NCBI GenBank assembly: GCA_039636785.1
Contig: CP144169.1
Coordinates: 310,001-374,000, forward strand
DNA from: Micrococcaceae bacterium Sec5.7
Lineage (GTDB): Bacteria; Actinomycetota; Actinomycetes; Actinomycetales; Micrococcaceae
Reading direction: 5' to 3'
DNA: 64,000 bases
This document shows positions 42,136 to 51,792 of the stretch, in pieces. The stretch's first letter is position 1, and the number at the start of each line of letters is the position of its first letter. The notes beneath the pieces were generated by a model, which did not search any database, was not told the DNA's origin, and was given only the letters and a program-made list of their open reading frames with translations. The translations under genes and the position numbers were made by a program.

Positions 42136-43692
42136 ATGACGTCCCTCAACACGCACAGCGATCCGGTCATCCTTGAGATGCGCTCTATCACTAAGGAATT
42201 CCCCGGCGTCAAAGCTTTGGCCGATGTAAGCCTTCGGGTGAAGGCCGGAGAGATCCACGCGATCTGCGGTGAAAACGGCGCGGGCAAGTCCACGCTGATG
42301 AAGGTGCTCTCCGGCGTTTACCCGTTCGGGAGCTACTCGGGCGACATTGTGTTCCAGTCCGGAGTCCAGGAGTTCAAGGACATCCGCGCCAGCGAACACG
42401 CCGGGATCGTGATCATCCACCAGGAGCTCGCGCTTATTCCGGAGCTTTCCATCATGGAGAACATCTTCCTGGGCAACGAACCCACCAAACGCGGGATTAT
42501 CGACTGGGCCCAGGCCCGGACGCGTTCCACCGAGCTGCTGGCCCGGGTCGGCCTGCGCGAAGATCCGGACACCCCCATCAAGGAAATCGGCGTGGGCAAG
42601 CAGCAGCTTGTTGAGATCGCCAAGTCCCTGAACAAGTCCGTGAAGCTCCTCATCCTCGACGAGCCCACCGCGGCCCTGAACGAATCCGATTCCCAGCACC
42701 TGCTGGACCTGATCCTGGGCCTGAAGGGCAAGGGCATCACGTCCATCATCATTTCCCACAAGCTGAATGAGATCGAGCAGATCGCCGATTCCATCACCAT
42801 CATCCGTGACGGCAAGGCGATTGAAACGCTGGATGTCAAGGCCGACGGCGTGGACGAGGACCGCATCATCAAGGGGATGGTGGGACGCACCCTGGAATCA
42901 CGCTTCCCGGATCACGAGCCCAAGATCGGCGAGGTGTTTTTCGAGATCAAGGACTGGAACGTGGGACACCCGCAGATCCAGGACCGGCTCGTCTGCAAGA
43001 ACTCGAACTTCCACGTCCGCCGCGGCGAGATCGTCGGCTTCGCCGGGCTCATGGGTGCCGGGCGCACCGAGCTGGCGCGTTCCGTGTTCGGCCGGTCCTA
43101 CGGCCGCTTCATCTCCGGGCACGTATACAAGGACGGCAAGGAGCTCACCCTCAAAAGCGTCCGCCAGGCCATTGACGCGGGCCTCGGCTATGTCACGGAG
43201 GACCGCAAGTCCCTGGGCCTGAACCTGCTCGATGACATCAAGACCACCACGGTTTCAGCCAACCTGAAGAAAATCAGCCGCCACAGCGTGGTGGACACCA
43301 ACCAGGAATTCATGGTGGCCGAGCAGTACCGGAAGTCGCTGCGGACCAAAACCCCGTCGGTGGAGGAGGGCGTGTCCAAGCTGTCCGGTGGCAACCAGCA
43401 AAAGGTTGTCCTGGCCAAGTGGATGTTCACGGATCCGGACCTGCTGATCCTGGACGAACCCACCCGCGGCATTGACGTGGGCGCCAAGTACGAGATCTAC
43501 GGCATCATCCAGCAGCTCGCCAACCAGGGAAAGGGAGTTGTTGTCATCTCCTCCGAACTCCCCGAGCTGCTGGGACTCTCGGACCGCATCTACACCATCT
43601 TTGAAGGCGCCATCACCGGCGTTGTGAACAAGGACGAAGCCAGCCAGGAAAGCCTCATGAAACTCATGACTTCCACCAGAAAATCCGCCTGA
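42136..43692 (+). CDS. gguA: Sugar ABC importer ATPase (MmsA/XylG/GguA type)
   Basis: 518 residues with two ABC domains. Domain 1 has Walker [29 protein letters not shown] and [15 protein letters not shown]. Domain 2 has [13 protein letters not shown], signature [10 protein letters not shown] and [27 protein letters not shown] and the spacing are typical of the multiple-monosaccharide (ChvE-MmsAB) importers. It energises uptake through the downstream permease. ATG with GGAGG upstream. The symbol follows the best-known homologues; xylG is an alternative. Confidence 0.93.
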   Translation: MTSLNTHSDPVILEMRSITKEFPGVKALADVSLRVKAGEIHAICGENGAGKSTLMKVLSGVYPFGSYSGDIVFQSGVQEFKDIRASEHAGIVIIHQELALIPELSIMENIFLGNEPTKRGIIDWAQARTRSTELLARVGLREDPDTPIKEIGVGKQQLVEIAKSLNKSVKLLILDEPTAALNESDSQHLLDLILGLKGKGITSIIISHKLNEIEQIADSITIIRDGKAIETLDVKADGVDEDRIIKGMVGRTLESRFPDHEPKIGEVFFEIKDWNVGHPQIQDRLVCKNSNFHVRRGEIVGFAGLMGAGRTELARSVFGRSYGRFISGHVYKDGKELTLKSVRQAIDAGLGYVTEDRKSLGLNLLDDIKTTTVSANLKKISRHSVVDTNQEFMVAEQYRKSLRTKTPSVEEGVSKLSGGNQQKVVLAKWMFTDPDLLILDEPTRGIDVGAKYEIYGIIQQLANQGKGVVVISSELPELLGLSDRIYTIFEGAITGVVNKDEASQESLMKLMTSTRKSA

Positions 43693-43734
43693 CCCTCTGG
43701 AATCCTCCAGAAACCAGACACAAGGACTGAAACA

Positions 43735-45006
43735 ATGAACGCGCTCAAGAAGCTTTTTGGCGGCAACACCCGCCAATTCGGCATGATCTTCGCCCTCGTT
43801 GCACTGATCGTCTTCTTCCAGATCTTCACCGAGAGCCGCACGCTGACTCCGGGCAACGTCATCAACCTCTTCAACGGCAACTCCTACATCCTGATCCTGG
43901 CCATCGGCATGGTCCTGGTGATCATCGCCGGCCACATCGACCTCTCGGTGGGCTCGATCGCCGCGTTCGTGGGCGTCTCCGTGGCGCTGATGATCCGGGA
44001 CTGGGGTATCCCCTGGTATGCGGGCGTGCTGTTCGGGCTGCTGCTGGGAGCCCTGATCGGCGCCTGGCAAGGGTTCTGGACTGCCTATGTGGGCATTCCG
44101 GCCTTCATCGTGACGCTGGCCGGCATGCTCCTGTTCCGGGGTTTCAACCAGTTCGTGGGCAAGTCCAACACCATCCCGGTTCCGGCCGATTTCCAGTTCC
44201 TCGGTTCCGGCTACCTGCCCGAAGTGGGCCCGAACACGGGCTTCAACAACCTCACGCTCCTGCTGGGCCTGCTGGCCGTCGGCTTCGTGGTCTTCGGCGA
44301 ACTCCGGTCCCGAGCCAAGGCCAAGGCGCTGGGCGCCGAGGTTCCCGAAGGCTGGGTCATGGTGACCAAGCTGGTGCTGATCTCCGGCGCCATTCTTTAC
44401 GCTACGTACCTGTTCGCAACCGGCCGTCCGGGCACCTCCTTCCCGGTCCCGGGCCTGATCCTTGCCGTGCTCGTCCTGATCTACGGCTTCATCTCATCCA
44501 AGACCGTTGTGGGCCGTCACATCTACGCCGTGGGTGGCAACCGGCACGCCGCGGAACTGTCCGGCGTCCAGTCCAAGAAGGTCAACTTCCTGGTCATGAT
44601 GAACATGTCCATCCTGGCCGGCCTGGCCGGCATGATCTTCGTGGGCCGCTCCACAGCATCCGGGCCGTTCGACGGCGTCGGCTGGGAACTGGACGCCATC
44701 GCGGCCGTGTTCATCGGCGGCGCAGCGGTGACCGGAGGCGTGGGCACCGTGATCGGCTCGATCGTAGGTGGCCTGGTAATGGCCGTCCTGAACAACGGCT
44801 TGCAGCTGATGGGCGTCGGAGCCGACCTTACCCAGATCATCAAGGGCCTCGTGCTGCTCATCGCCGTGGCCTTCGATGTCTACAACAAAACCCAGGGCAA
44901 GAAGTCGATCATCGGCATGATGATGAGCAACTTCAGCCGCCCCAGCAACCCCCTCCAGCCGGACGAAGTGACTTCCACCAAAGAAACGATTTCCAGGGAA
45001 TCCTGA
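43735..45006 (+). CDS. gguB: Sugar ABC importer permease (MmsB/XylH/GguB type)
   Basis: 423 residues with ten or more transmembrane helices and a cytoplasmic tail of about 35 residues. ILAIGMVLVIIAGHIDLSVGSIAAFVGVS is the family signature of monosaccharide permeases, and HIYAVGGNRHAAELSGVQSKKV is the loop that meets the ATPase. The larger size (over 390) distinguishes MmsB/XylH from ribose-type permeases. Same operon, 42 bases after the ATPase gene. Confidence 0.93.
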   Translation: MNALKKLFGGNTRQFGMIFALVALIVFFQIFTESRTLTPGNVINLFNGNSYILILAIGMVLVIIAGHIDLSVGSIAAFVGVSVALMIRDWGIPWYAGVLFGLLLGALIGAWQGFWTAYVGIPAFIVTLAGMLLFRGFNQFVGKSNTIPVPADFQFLGSGYLPEVGPNTGFNNLTLLLGLLAVGFVVFGELRSRAKAKALGAEVPEGWVMVTKLVLISGAILYATYLFATGRPGTSFPVPGLILAVLVLIYGFISSKTVVGRHIYAVGGNRHAAELSGVQSKKVNFLVMMNMSILAGLAGMIFVGRSTASGPFDGVGWELDAIAAVFIGGAAVTGGVGTVIGSIVGGLVMAVLNNGLQLMGVGADLTQIIKGLVLLIAVAFDVYNKTQGKKSIIGMMMSNFSRPSNPLQPDEVTSTKETISRES

Positions 45007-45059
45007 GCTATTCCAACTCCCCGGAACCACCTCACCCCTAAAGAAAGTGAACCCAGCAA

Positions 45060-46160
45060 ATGCGAATGATTGGTAAAGCAGGAAAGGCAGCAGCAATCGC
45101 TGCCATTGCGGCACTGGCGCTGACGGCCTGCGGCCGCAGCGACACCGGGACCACCGGTGGTTCCACAGGCGGCGGCGAGGCATTCCCCAAGGACTCCTCG
45201 ATCGGCGTCGCGCTGCCCCAGAAGACCAGCGAAAACTGGGTTCTGGCCGAGAAGCTCTTCAACGACGGACTCAAGGGTGCCGGCTTCAAGGCCGATGTCC
45301 AGTTCGCCAACGGCGGTGTTTCGGAGCAGCAGAACCAGATCAGTGCCATGATCACAAAGGGCGCCAAGGTCATCATCGTGGGTGCAATCGACGGTGCCCA
45401 GCTGGGTACCCAGCTCAAGCAGGCCAAGGACGCCGGGACAACCATCATCGCGTATGACCGTCTGCTGCTGAACACCGAGAACGTGGACTACTACGTGGCC
45501 TACGACAACTTCAAGGTGGGCGAGCTCCAGGGGCAGGCATTGCTGGACGGGATGAAGGCCAAGAAGCCTTCCGGCCCGTACAACATCGAACTGTTCGCGG
45601 GCTCCCCTGACGACGCCAACGCGAAGGTCTTCTTCGACGGCGCCATGAGCGTCCTCCAGCCGAAGATCGACGACGGTACCCTCAAGGTACTTTCCGGCCA
45701 GAAGTCGTTCGAGCAGGCCGTCACCCAGGCTTGGAAGGGTGAAAACGCCCAGAGGCGTGCCGATACCCTCCTGGCCGGCAGCTACACGACGGCGTCCCTG
45801 GACGGTGTGCTGTCCCCGAATGACCTTCTGGCCCGTGCAGTCCTGACCTCCGTCAAGGCAGCCGGCAAGCCGCTTCCGGTCATCACCGGGCAGGACTCCG
45901 AAGTCGAGTCCGTGAAGTCCATCATGGCCGGCGAGCAGTACTCCACCATCAACAAGGACACCCGCAAGCTCGTTGAGCACGCGATAACCATGGTCAAGGA
46001 CATCCAGGCCGGCAAGAAGCCTGAGATCAACGACGACAAGTCCTACAACAACAAGGTCAAGGTTGTCCCGGCTTACCTGCTGGAGCCGGTCATTGTGACC
46101 AAGGAAAACGTGAAGACGGCCTACGTGGACGATCCGGTACTCGGACCGATCACCAAGTAG
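45060..46160 (+). CDS. chvE: Sugar-binding lipoprotein of the ChvE type
   Basis: 366 residues. Signal peptide with lipobox ALTAC (Cys24), then a Gly/Thr-rich linker. The mature protein matches periplasmic-binding-protein family I with IGVALPQKTSENWVLAEKLFNDGLK, AMITKGAKVIIVGAIDGAQL, AYDRLLLNTENVDYYVAYDN and FAGSPDDANAKVFFDGAM. These are close to ChvE/MmsE proteins binding several aldoses. It is the receptor for the importer encoded just upstream. ATG at 45060 with AAGAAAG upstream. Confidence 0.92.
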   Translation: MRMIGKAGKAAAIAAIAALALTACGRSDTGTTGGSTGGGEAFPKDSSIGVALPQKTSENWVLAEKLFNDGLKGAGFKADVQFANGGVSEQQNQISAMITKGAKVIIVGAIDGAQLGTQLKQAKDAGTTIIAYDRLLLNTENVDYYVAYDNFKVGELQGQALLDGMKAKKPSGPYNIELFAGSPDDANAKVFFDGAMSVLQPKIDDGTLKVLSGQKSFEQAVTQAWKGENAQRRADTLLAGSYTTASLDGVLSPNDLLARAVLTSVKAAGKPLPVITGQDSEVESVKSIMAGEQYSTINKDTRKLVEHAITMVKDIQAGKKPEINDDKSYNNKVKVVPAYLLEPVIVTKENVKTAYVDDPVLGPITK

Positions 46161-46183
46161 TCCCCGTTCAGGGAACGCTTCCA

Positions 46184-46230
46184 GGAGAAGCCCCGGCTCC
46201 CCGCAAGGGTGGCCGGGGCTTCTCCTTGCT
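46184..46230 (+). terminator. Terminator after the sugar importer operon
   Basis: Fourteen-base arms at 46184-46197 and 46212-46225 (GGAGAAGCCCCGGC and its complement), followed by TTGCT. It lies 24 bases after the binding-protein stop. Confidence 0.8.
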
Positions 46231-46296
46231 CTGCCCGCGCCTTTGGCGCCGGCGGACGGGCCGGTGAGGATCCTGGGCTGGAATTCGTGCTGAATT

Positions 46297-47481
46297 TCAG
46301 AACCGGATGGCGTCAATCACCTTGACCCGCACCGCAACGAGCGCCGGAATCGCTCCGGCGAGCGCCCCGACGAACACCGCTGCGCCCAGCCCCAGCATGG
46401 CTGCCTCGATGGGGAAGGCCGGATACTCGCTGAGCCCGGGGGCGATCTTCGACTCGATCCAGGGGTTCTTCACCACCGCAACCGCCAGCATGACCCCGGC
46501 CACGCCGGCCACCGCCGTCGCCACCACTGACTCCATCATGACCCCCAGAAAGACCCGGCCGGAGGTGGCTCCGAAACTGCGCCGGATGCCGATCTCCCGC
46601 ACCCGGTAGCGCACAGTGACCATGGAGATATTGAGCATTCCCACGGCACCGAGCAGCAGCACCAGTCCCGCAACCCCGCCGACCGCCAGCTGCACCATCG
46701 CGAAGGGATCGCCCTGGCTGGCATAGTCCATGCGGTCGGCCTGGGCCTGCATACCCGGGAACTGCAGCTGAAGGTCGGTACGGATTGCTGCTTTGAGCGC
46801 ATCCGCCTGGCCATCCTGCACCCAGAACTTGAACTGTCCGCCCTGGGAGCGGGGAACGCCGGCGCGCTCGGCTGCCCCGGTCAGCATAAAGGCCGACGGC
46901 GGCGATTCCGGGAACATGTCAGGAACCACACCGATCATCACTGCTGTTGTCTCCTGCGCACCGAGCAGCGTCACCTGGGGATGCGTGGCCAGATTCGGCC
47001 GGCCTGCCGCATTGTAGAAGCCTTCGGAGACGACGACGGCGGGAGCCAGCCGCTGTTCATCATCGGCCGCGAACCATGACCCCTGGCGGACATCCAGGCG
47101 GTGGATTACCCCATAGCCGGGGTCAACCACCTGCAGCTGGACCTGCTGGACGCCGCGCGGGAACTGGAAGCCCTGCTGTGTCTGGGCCACGCGGGAGTAG
47201 TAGGTGATTCCGTAGCGCTGGATGATTCCCTGGTAGGCGGCCTCAAGCTTTTGCGGATCAGGCTGGCTCGGTCCATAGACACCGATTCCAAGGGTTGCGG
47301 AGCGGCCGCCATCGCGTTCGGAGCTGGCTTTGATGCCCTCCCGTGCCAGGTTGCCGACACCCACCACGGAGGTCAGCGCAGCGACCGACAATGCCACACC
47401 CACCAGGGCAAGCAGTATCCGGGTCTTATTGATCCGCAGTTCCTGCCAGGCCTCCACCATTGCGGAAACGAAGCCGGTCAT
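46297..47481 (-). CDS. ABC transporter permease of the FtsX/MacB type
   Basis: 394 residues: an N-terminal helix, an external domain of about 220 residues (MacB-PCD like), then three helices with RYRVREIGIRRSFGATSGRVFLGVMMESVV, the FtsX-family coupling segment. It forms a MacB-like transmembrane dimer that works with the separate ATPase and the adaptor encoded upstream. It overlaps the ATPase gene by four bases. Likely exports a peptide, lipid or antibiotic-like molecule, or transmits force to the envelope; substrate unknown. Confidence 0.88.
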   Translation of the reverse strand: MTGFVSAMVEAWQELRINKTRILLALVGVALSVAALTSVVGVGNLAREGIKASSERDGGRSATLGIGVYGPSQPDPQKLEAAYQGIIQRYGITYYSRVAQTQQGFQFPRGVQQVQLQVVDPGYGVIHRLDVRQGSWFAADDEQRLAPAVVVSEGFYNAAGRPNLATHPQVTLLGAQETTAVMIGVVPDMFPESPPSAFMLTGAAERAGVPRSQGGQFKFWVQDGQADALKAAIRTDLQLQFPGMQAQADRMDYASQGDPFAMVQLAVGGVAGLVLLLGAVGMLNISMVTVRYRVREIGIRRSFGATSGRVFLGVMMESVVATAVAGVAGVMLAVAVVKNPWIESKIAPGLSEYPAFPIEAAMLGLGAAVFVGALAGAIPALVAVRVKVIDAIRF

Positions 47482-48200
47482 GAGGGCACCGCCGTCGGGA
47501 TTTGCGCCGTCGGGATTTCCGCGGCTGTCAGTACGCCGGTGTCCAGCCGGTAGCAGGCGCGGGCCAGTGCAGCCACGTTGACGTCGTGGGTGATGGTGAC
47601 CAGGGCAGCGCCTGATTCGGTGGCAACAGTGTCCAGCAGCGCCATCACCGACTGCCCGGTGTCCACGTCCAGCGCCCCGGTAGGTTCGTCGGCCAGGATC
47701 AGCCGCGGCCGGCGGACCAGTGCCCGGGCGATGGCAACCCGCTGCTGTTCACCGCCGGACAGCATGTTCGGCAGGGCGTCGGCGCGCTGTGCCAGGCCCA
47801 CCCTGTCCAGCATGTCCATGGCGAGCTGGCGCCGGCGCCAAAAGTCACGGCCATCGGCGTACAGCAGCGGGGTGATGACGTTGTCCAGTGCGCTCCGGCC
47901 CGGCAGCAGGTTGAACTGCTGGAACACGAATCCCACGGTGGATCCGCGCAGGCGGGCCCGCGCGTTGCCGCGCAGCTGTTCCACCGGGGTTCCCAGGAAG
48001 CGCAGCTCACCGCTGCTCGGCGCATCCAGCAGACCCAGGAGATTCAACAGTGTGGATTTGCCGCAGCCGGAACGCCCCACGACGGCGGTGTGGTCGCCGC
48101 TGTGGACGGCAAGATCCACGCCCCGCAGAATATGCAGTTCATGGTCGTCCGCCAGCCGTACGGTACGCGTGACGCCGGTGAGCCGGACGAGCTCTTCCAC
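47478..48200 (-). CDS. ABC transporter ATPase of the MacB/LolD type
   Basis: 240 residues. Walker A GRSGCGKSTLL, FVFQQFNLLPGRSALDNV (Q-loop), signature MLSGGEQQRVAIARAL, Walker B LILADEPTGALD and the His switch in ITHD. The N terminus LTGVTRTVRLADDHELHILRGVDL fits the LolD/MacB subfamily. It is encoded between the permease and adaptor genes in one operon. Confidence 0.93.
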   Translation of the reverse strand: MEELVRLTGVTRTVRLADDHELHILRGVDLAVHSGDHTAVVGRSGCGKSTLLNLLGLLDAPSSGELRFLGTPVEQLRGNARARLRGSTVGFVFQQFNLLPGRSALDNVITPLLYADGRDFWRRRQLAMDMLDRVGLAQRADALPNMLSGGEQQRVAIARALVRRPRLILADEPTGALDVDTGQSVMALLDTVATESGAALVTITHDVNVAALARACYRLDTGVLTAAEIPTAQIPTAVPS

Positions 48201-48203
48201 GGG

Positions 48204-49394
48204 CTAGCCTCCCGCCGGGTAGGAGCCCGGCCCGGCGAAGTCGGGTCCGCCCGGTCCGGGTGCTTCGGCGCCTGGGACAAATTCCAGGATCTGCTCGCCC
48301 TCTGCCAGTCCGGACACAACTTCCACTACGGAGCCGTCGTTGAGGCCCAGCTGGACCGTGCGCTGTCCGGGCCGGCCGCCGTCGCCGGCCGCGGTACCAC
48401 TTTTGCCCGTGCCCGCATCCGGAGTTCCGCTCCCTGCGGCAAGCCAGACAAGGCCTTCCTTGACGCTGCCTTTAACGGATGTCAGCGGCACGGTGACCAC
48501 GTCCTTGGACTGGCCTGCGGTGACTGTCATGGTGGCTCCCAGCCCGGCAAAGACCTGCACGCCGGAGGGAATGGCGCAGCTGAGCGTTCCGGTCGGCGTG
48601 CCGCCCTGCTCGGGTGCCCCGCCTCCGCCGGGAATAGCCGCCGCGTACGGCACGGAGCGGCCCACGCCGCCGGACAGACCACCGGACAGACCACCGGACA
48701 AGCTTCCGCCGGGCGAGCCAGCGGTGTCATTGCTGGCATTGTTTTTCAGCACCACGGACGGGCATTGGAAGGGTGCCGGCCCGCCGACGACGGATATCTG
48801 CGCAGAGCCGGGCTTGCCGAGCAGCCGGTACTGCTGCGATGCGTCCACCGGCCCGGAGACGGTGAAGGTTCCGGGATTGACCGTGCCCGTGGCCTCGCCG
48901 ACGCTTACCTGCTGGTTAATGAGCACCGTCAGGGTTTCAAGCGTTCCGGAGGCGGGTGCCGGCACATCGGTGTACGCGTAAACCGGCTTGGCGGGCTGGG
49001 AGGCAGGCTGGCCGCCGGGCTGGCCGGCCGCCGTCAGCGCCGGTTCCTCAACGGACCCCGGCTCGGCCGGAACTTCAGTCTGGATCTGGTACAGCGGGTC
49101 TCCGAGGCCCACCTTCACGCCCGGCTCGAGGAAAATGTGCGTCACTTTGCCCGCCGCAGTACTCCGGACGCCCACAGCGGAGTCGTCCTGGACGGTGGCC
49201 TTGATCTGGACCGTGTTGGTCACGGTGGCCCGTGTTGCCTGGACCACCGGAATGGCTACTTTGGCATCGGGTCCGGCCTGGCCAGGTTCCGGCGTCAGTC
49301 CGTCCACGAATGCTATCTTCACCAGCGCCACCGCGACGACGGCGAACACCAGCAACCACGCCACAGGCATAACGATGCGTCTGAAAATTCTCAT
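48204..49394 (-). CDS. MacA-like membrane fusion/adaptor protein
   Basis: 396 residues. An N-terminal membrane anchor (VMPVAWLLVFAVVAVALVKIAF) is followed by an extracytoplasmic part with a biotinyl-lipoyl-like region (GVRSTAAGKVTHIFLEPGVKVGLGDPLYQIQT) and a beta-barrel-like C-terminal half ending in GLAEGEQILEFVPG. A Gly/Ser insertion in the middle (SPGGSLSGGLSGGLSGGVGRS) comes from a 12-base tandem repeat near 48672-48706. The coiled-coil hairpin of Gram-negative MacA is absent. First gene of the adaptor-ATPase-permease operon. Confidence 0.8.
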   Translation of the reverse strand: MRIFRRIVMPVAWLLVFAVVAVALVKIAFVDGLTPEPGQAGPDAKVAIPVVQATRATVTNTVQIKATVQDDSAVGVRSTAAGKVTHIFLEPGVKVGLGDPLYQIQTEVPAEPGSVEEPALTAAGQPGGQPASQPAKPVYAYTDVPAPASGTLETLTVLINQQVSVGEATGTVNPGTFTVSGPVDASQQYRLLGKPGSAQISVVGGPAPFQCPSVVLKNNASNDTAGSPGGSLSGGLSGGLSGGVGRSVPYAAAIPGGGGAPEQGGTPTGTLSCAIPSGVQVFAGLGATMTVTAGQSKDVVTVPLTSVKGSVKEGLVWLAAGSGTPDAGTGKSGTAAGDGGRPGQRTVQLGLNDGSVVEVVSGLAEGEQILEFVPGAEAPGPGGPDFAGPGSYPAGG

Positions 49395-49543
49395 CCTGCT
49401 CCATCCGGTATCTCCCCACAGACCCTTGCTGCGAAGGATGCACCCCCAGACTATACGTAGTATCTACATATTGGGTATGAGGATGGGCAATAAATATGTC
49501 CGTGGTTTCCGGCTGGACCCGGCATAAATGAGAGGATGTCGGC

Positions 49544-50614
49544 ATGACTCCGCACATTGCCAAGCCATGGCTTTTCAGCCAGTCCGATCAGGACCCCCGT
49601 TCCGCCACCGGAACCCCGCTGCGCTGGGGAGTTATTGCCACCGGGGGAATCGCCCAGGCAGTGTCGCAGGACCTGGCGCTGCTTGCTGACGCCGAGCTTC
49701 ATGCCGTCAGCTCGCGGCGGCAGGATTCCGCCGATGAATTCGCGGCAAAGTATGGTTTCGCGAAAGCATACGGGGACGACGGCGGCGTCCCCGGCTACCA
49801 GCGGTTGCTCGCCGATGATGCCGTTGACGTTGTCTATGTTGCCACCCCGCATGCCCACCACCACGAAATCGTGCTCGCTGCGCTCAATGCGGGAAAACAC
49901 GTACTGTGCGAAAAGGCATTCACCATCAATGCCCGCGAAGCCTCCGAGCTCATTTCGTTGGCCCGCGACAAAAAGCTCTTCCTGATGGAGGCAGTCTGGA
50001 GCCGGTTCCTGCCGAGCATGCAGCGTGCCTTCGAAATCGCAGCCTCGGGAGAGCTCGGTGACGTTCAGTGGGTCAGCGCGGATCTCGGATTCCCTGCCCC
50101 GTACTCCCCCACCGCACGGATATGGGCGCGTGAGGATGGCGGCGGAGCGCTGCTGGATCTGACGGTGTACCCGCTGCTGTGGGCTCTTGGCACCCTGGGA
50201 TTCCCACAAACGGTCAGTGCCACGGGCTATGTTAACGACGACGGCGTGGACGCCCAGAATGCGTTGACTCTCGGCTACCATCACGGTGCCCAGGTCCAGC
50301 TGACCTCTTCGCTGTTGGCTCACGGTCCGCGCACGGCCACCGTGGCAGGCAGCCTGGGCTATCTGCAGACCATCGGGTCCGTCAACAATCCGCGTGAGAT
50401 CGTGGTGGGCATCGGCCGTGATGAGCCTCGGACGGAGCAGTTCAGCGTGGTCGGAATCGGCTATGCCTACGAGCTCCGCGAAGTGACCCGCTGCATCCAG
50501 CAGGGCCTCAGCGAAAGCCCGGTCATGCCGCTGGAGGACTCGCTCAACACCATGCGGTTGTTCGACGGAGTCAGGGCGCAGCTTGGGGTCAGCTACCCGA
50601 ACGACGCCCGCTGA
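49544..50614 (+). CDS. Gfo/Idh/MocA family oxidoreductase
   Basis: 356 residues. The N-terminal Rossmann domain has WGVIATGGIAQAVSQDLAL (glycine motif) and VDVVYVATPHAHHHEIVLAALNAGKHVLCEKAFTIN, the EKP-like motif with Ala in place of Pro. The C-terminal alpha/beta domain has the substrate-binding region ARIWAREDGGGALLDLTVYPLLWAL. Such enzymes oxidise or reduce sugars, inositols or trans-dihydrodiols with NAD(P); the substrate is unknown. Divergent from the efflux operon; the 150-base gap is AT-richer and presumably holds both promoters. Confidence 0.9.
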   Translation: MTPHIAKPWLFSQSDQDPRSATGTPLRWGVIATGGIAQAVSQDLALLADAELHAVSSRRQDSADEFAAKYGFAKAYGDDGGVPGYQRLLADDAVDVVYVATPHAHHHEIVLAALNAGKHVLCEKAFTINAREASELISLARDKKLFLMEAVWSRFLPSMQRAFEIAASGELGDVQWVSADLGFPAPYSPTARIWAREDGGGALLDLTVYPLLWALGTLGFPQTVSATGYVNDDGVDAQNALTLGYHHGAQVQLTSSLLAHGPRTATVAGSLGYLQTIGSVNNPREIVVGIGRDEPRTEQFSVVGIGYAYELREVTRCIQQGLSESPVMPLEDSLNTMRLFDGVRAQLGVSYPNDAR

Positions 50615-50744
50615 ACATCCCGGCGGGCCTCTCTGCGACTTTGTCGAAACGAGGGATCTATTGCCAGATCTCTGGACTCCCCACCCGGATCGTCTTAAGC
50701 TTTAGGCAATCGTCGATTTTTCGGTGAATTGGGGGGTGTTGCTC

Positions 50745-51707
50745 GTGGCTGGATCTAATTCTGCGTGGAGTGCGCTTCGGCCCCTCCGGCCTGTTCTGCT
50801 TGCAGGAGCCGCTGCGCTGGCCTGGCTGGCGTTTTCCGCCCCGGCCGCAAACGCCGATACGCCCGACTCCGGATCATTGTTCGGCGGCCCCGCATCTTAT
50901 GTTTCCACGACGTCGTCAGTCGGCGGCACGGTGACTTCGCCTGGAAGCACCGCCAGCTCCCTGACGGCGCCCGTTGTGGCAGCAGCTAGCCCGCCTCGCG
51001 CCACCGTTGCCCCCGTCCCCGGCCTTGCTTCGGCCCCTGCCCCTGCCAAACCCGGGCTCCGCCAACCGGCTCCTGGTGGGTCGGCTGGCTCGGTGGATCA
51101 GCTGGTTGCTGCCGTTCCGGCGGTGAATCAGATTGTCCCCGCGCGCACAGTCACGGCCGTGGCTGCACCTGTTGCCGCGGTGGCTGACCAGGCTGCAGGC
51201 GGAGTGGCGGCGGCTGTTCTTACCCCTGTGGGTGCTGCGGTTCCCGTTCTGGATCCCGTCCTTCAGCCCGCTAAGGATCTGGTGACAGGGGCCAGGCCTC
51301 TTCCACTTCCATTGCCCGGCACCGTGCCGGTAGTGGTGCCGTCTACGCCTGACGTCACCGTCCCTCTGATCCCGGTTGAGCCGGCGAATCCAGCTGGCCA
51401 GCCGACCACAAGTGACACTGCGCCGGCCAAACATGTCAGCATTCCAGCAGCAGGCTCCAGCGGACCCGTCAATGTCGGAGAATCACGGGCCGGGGCGCTG
51501 ACCGCCTTGCTGGGCGAGGCCCTTCTCCCGGCCGCTCCTGGTTCAGGTTCCGGAAGCAGCCAGCAGTCCTCGGGCTCATCAGGCCCCGCAGCCTTGCTAT
51601 CAAGCGACTTTTTCCCCGCTCCGCCGGCGGGTGCCGTCCCGGCCCGCGGACCGCGTCAGCATGCCCCTTCGCCGGTCTCGCTCGATCCCGGCTCATCTCC
51701 TGACTAG
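50745..51707 (+). CDS. Ala/Pro/Val-rich secreted protein of unknown function
   Basis: About 320 residues. An N-terminal signal peptide (ALRPLRPVLLAGAAALAWLAFSAPAANA, cleavage after ANA) is followed by a low-complexity chain of Ala, Pro, Val, Gly and Ser with no cysteine. Semi-regular segments such as VPGLASAPAPAKPG, VPVLDPVLQPAKDLV and VPVVVPSTPDVTVPLIPVEP occur. The C terminus is polar and has no LPxTG or membrane anchor. I chose GTG 50745, with a run of six G eight bases upstream; GTG 50724 also exists. It lies 85 bases before the chaplin-like gene and could be a partner in a surface layer; function not known. Confidence 0.7.
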   Translation: MAGSNSAWSALRPLRPVLLAGAAALAWLAFSAPAANADTPDSGSLFGGPASYVSTTSSVGGTVTSPGSTASSLTAPVVAAASPPRATVAPVPGLASAPAPAKPGLRQPAPGGSAGSVDQLVAAVPAVNQIVPARTVTAVAAPVAAVADQAAGGVAAAVLTPVGAAVPVLDPVLQPAKDLVTGARPLPLPLPGTVPVVVPSTPDVTVPLIPVEPANPAGQPTTSDTAPAKHVSIPAAGSSGPVNVGESRAGALTALLGEALLPAAPGSGSGSSQQSSGSSGPAALLSSDFFPAPPAGAVPARGPRQHAPSPVSLDPGSSPD

Positions 51708-51792
51708 TTCGGTCCTCTCTGCCCTTTTGGCGCAGAACACGGCAACCGGGCTGCCTTGAGCGCCCGACAACAACTTCTCAGGAGACGTCGCA

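Noticed and set aside
49450..49500. Short palindrome ATAC-GTA-GTAT between the efflux operon and the oxidoreductase gene
   Set aside because: Arms of four bases only, and no regulator gene adjacent; not distinguishable from AT-rich promoter DNA.
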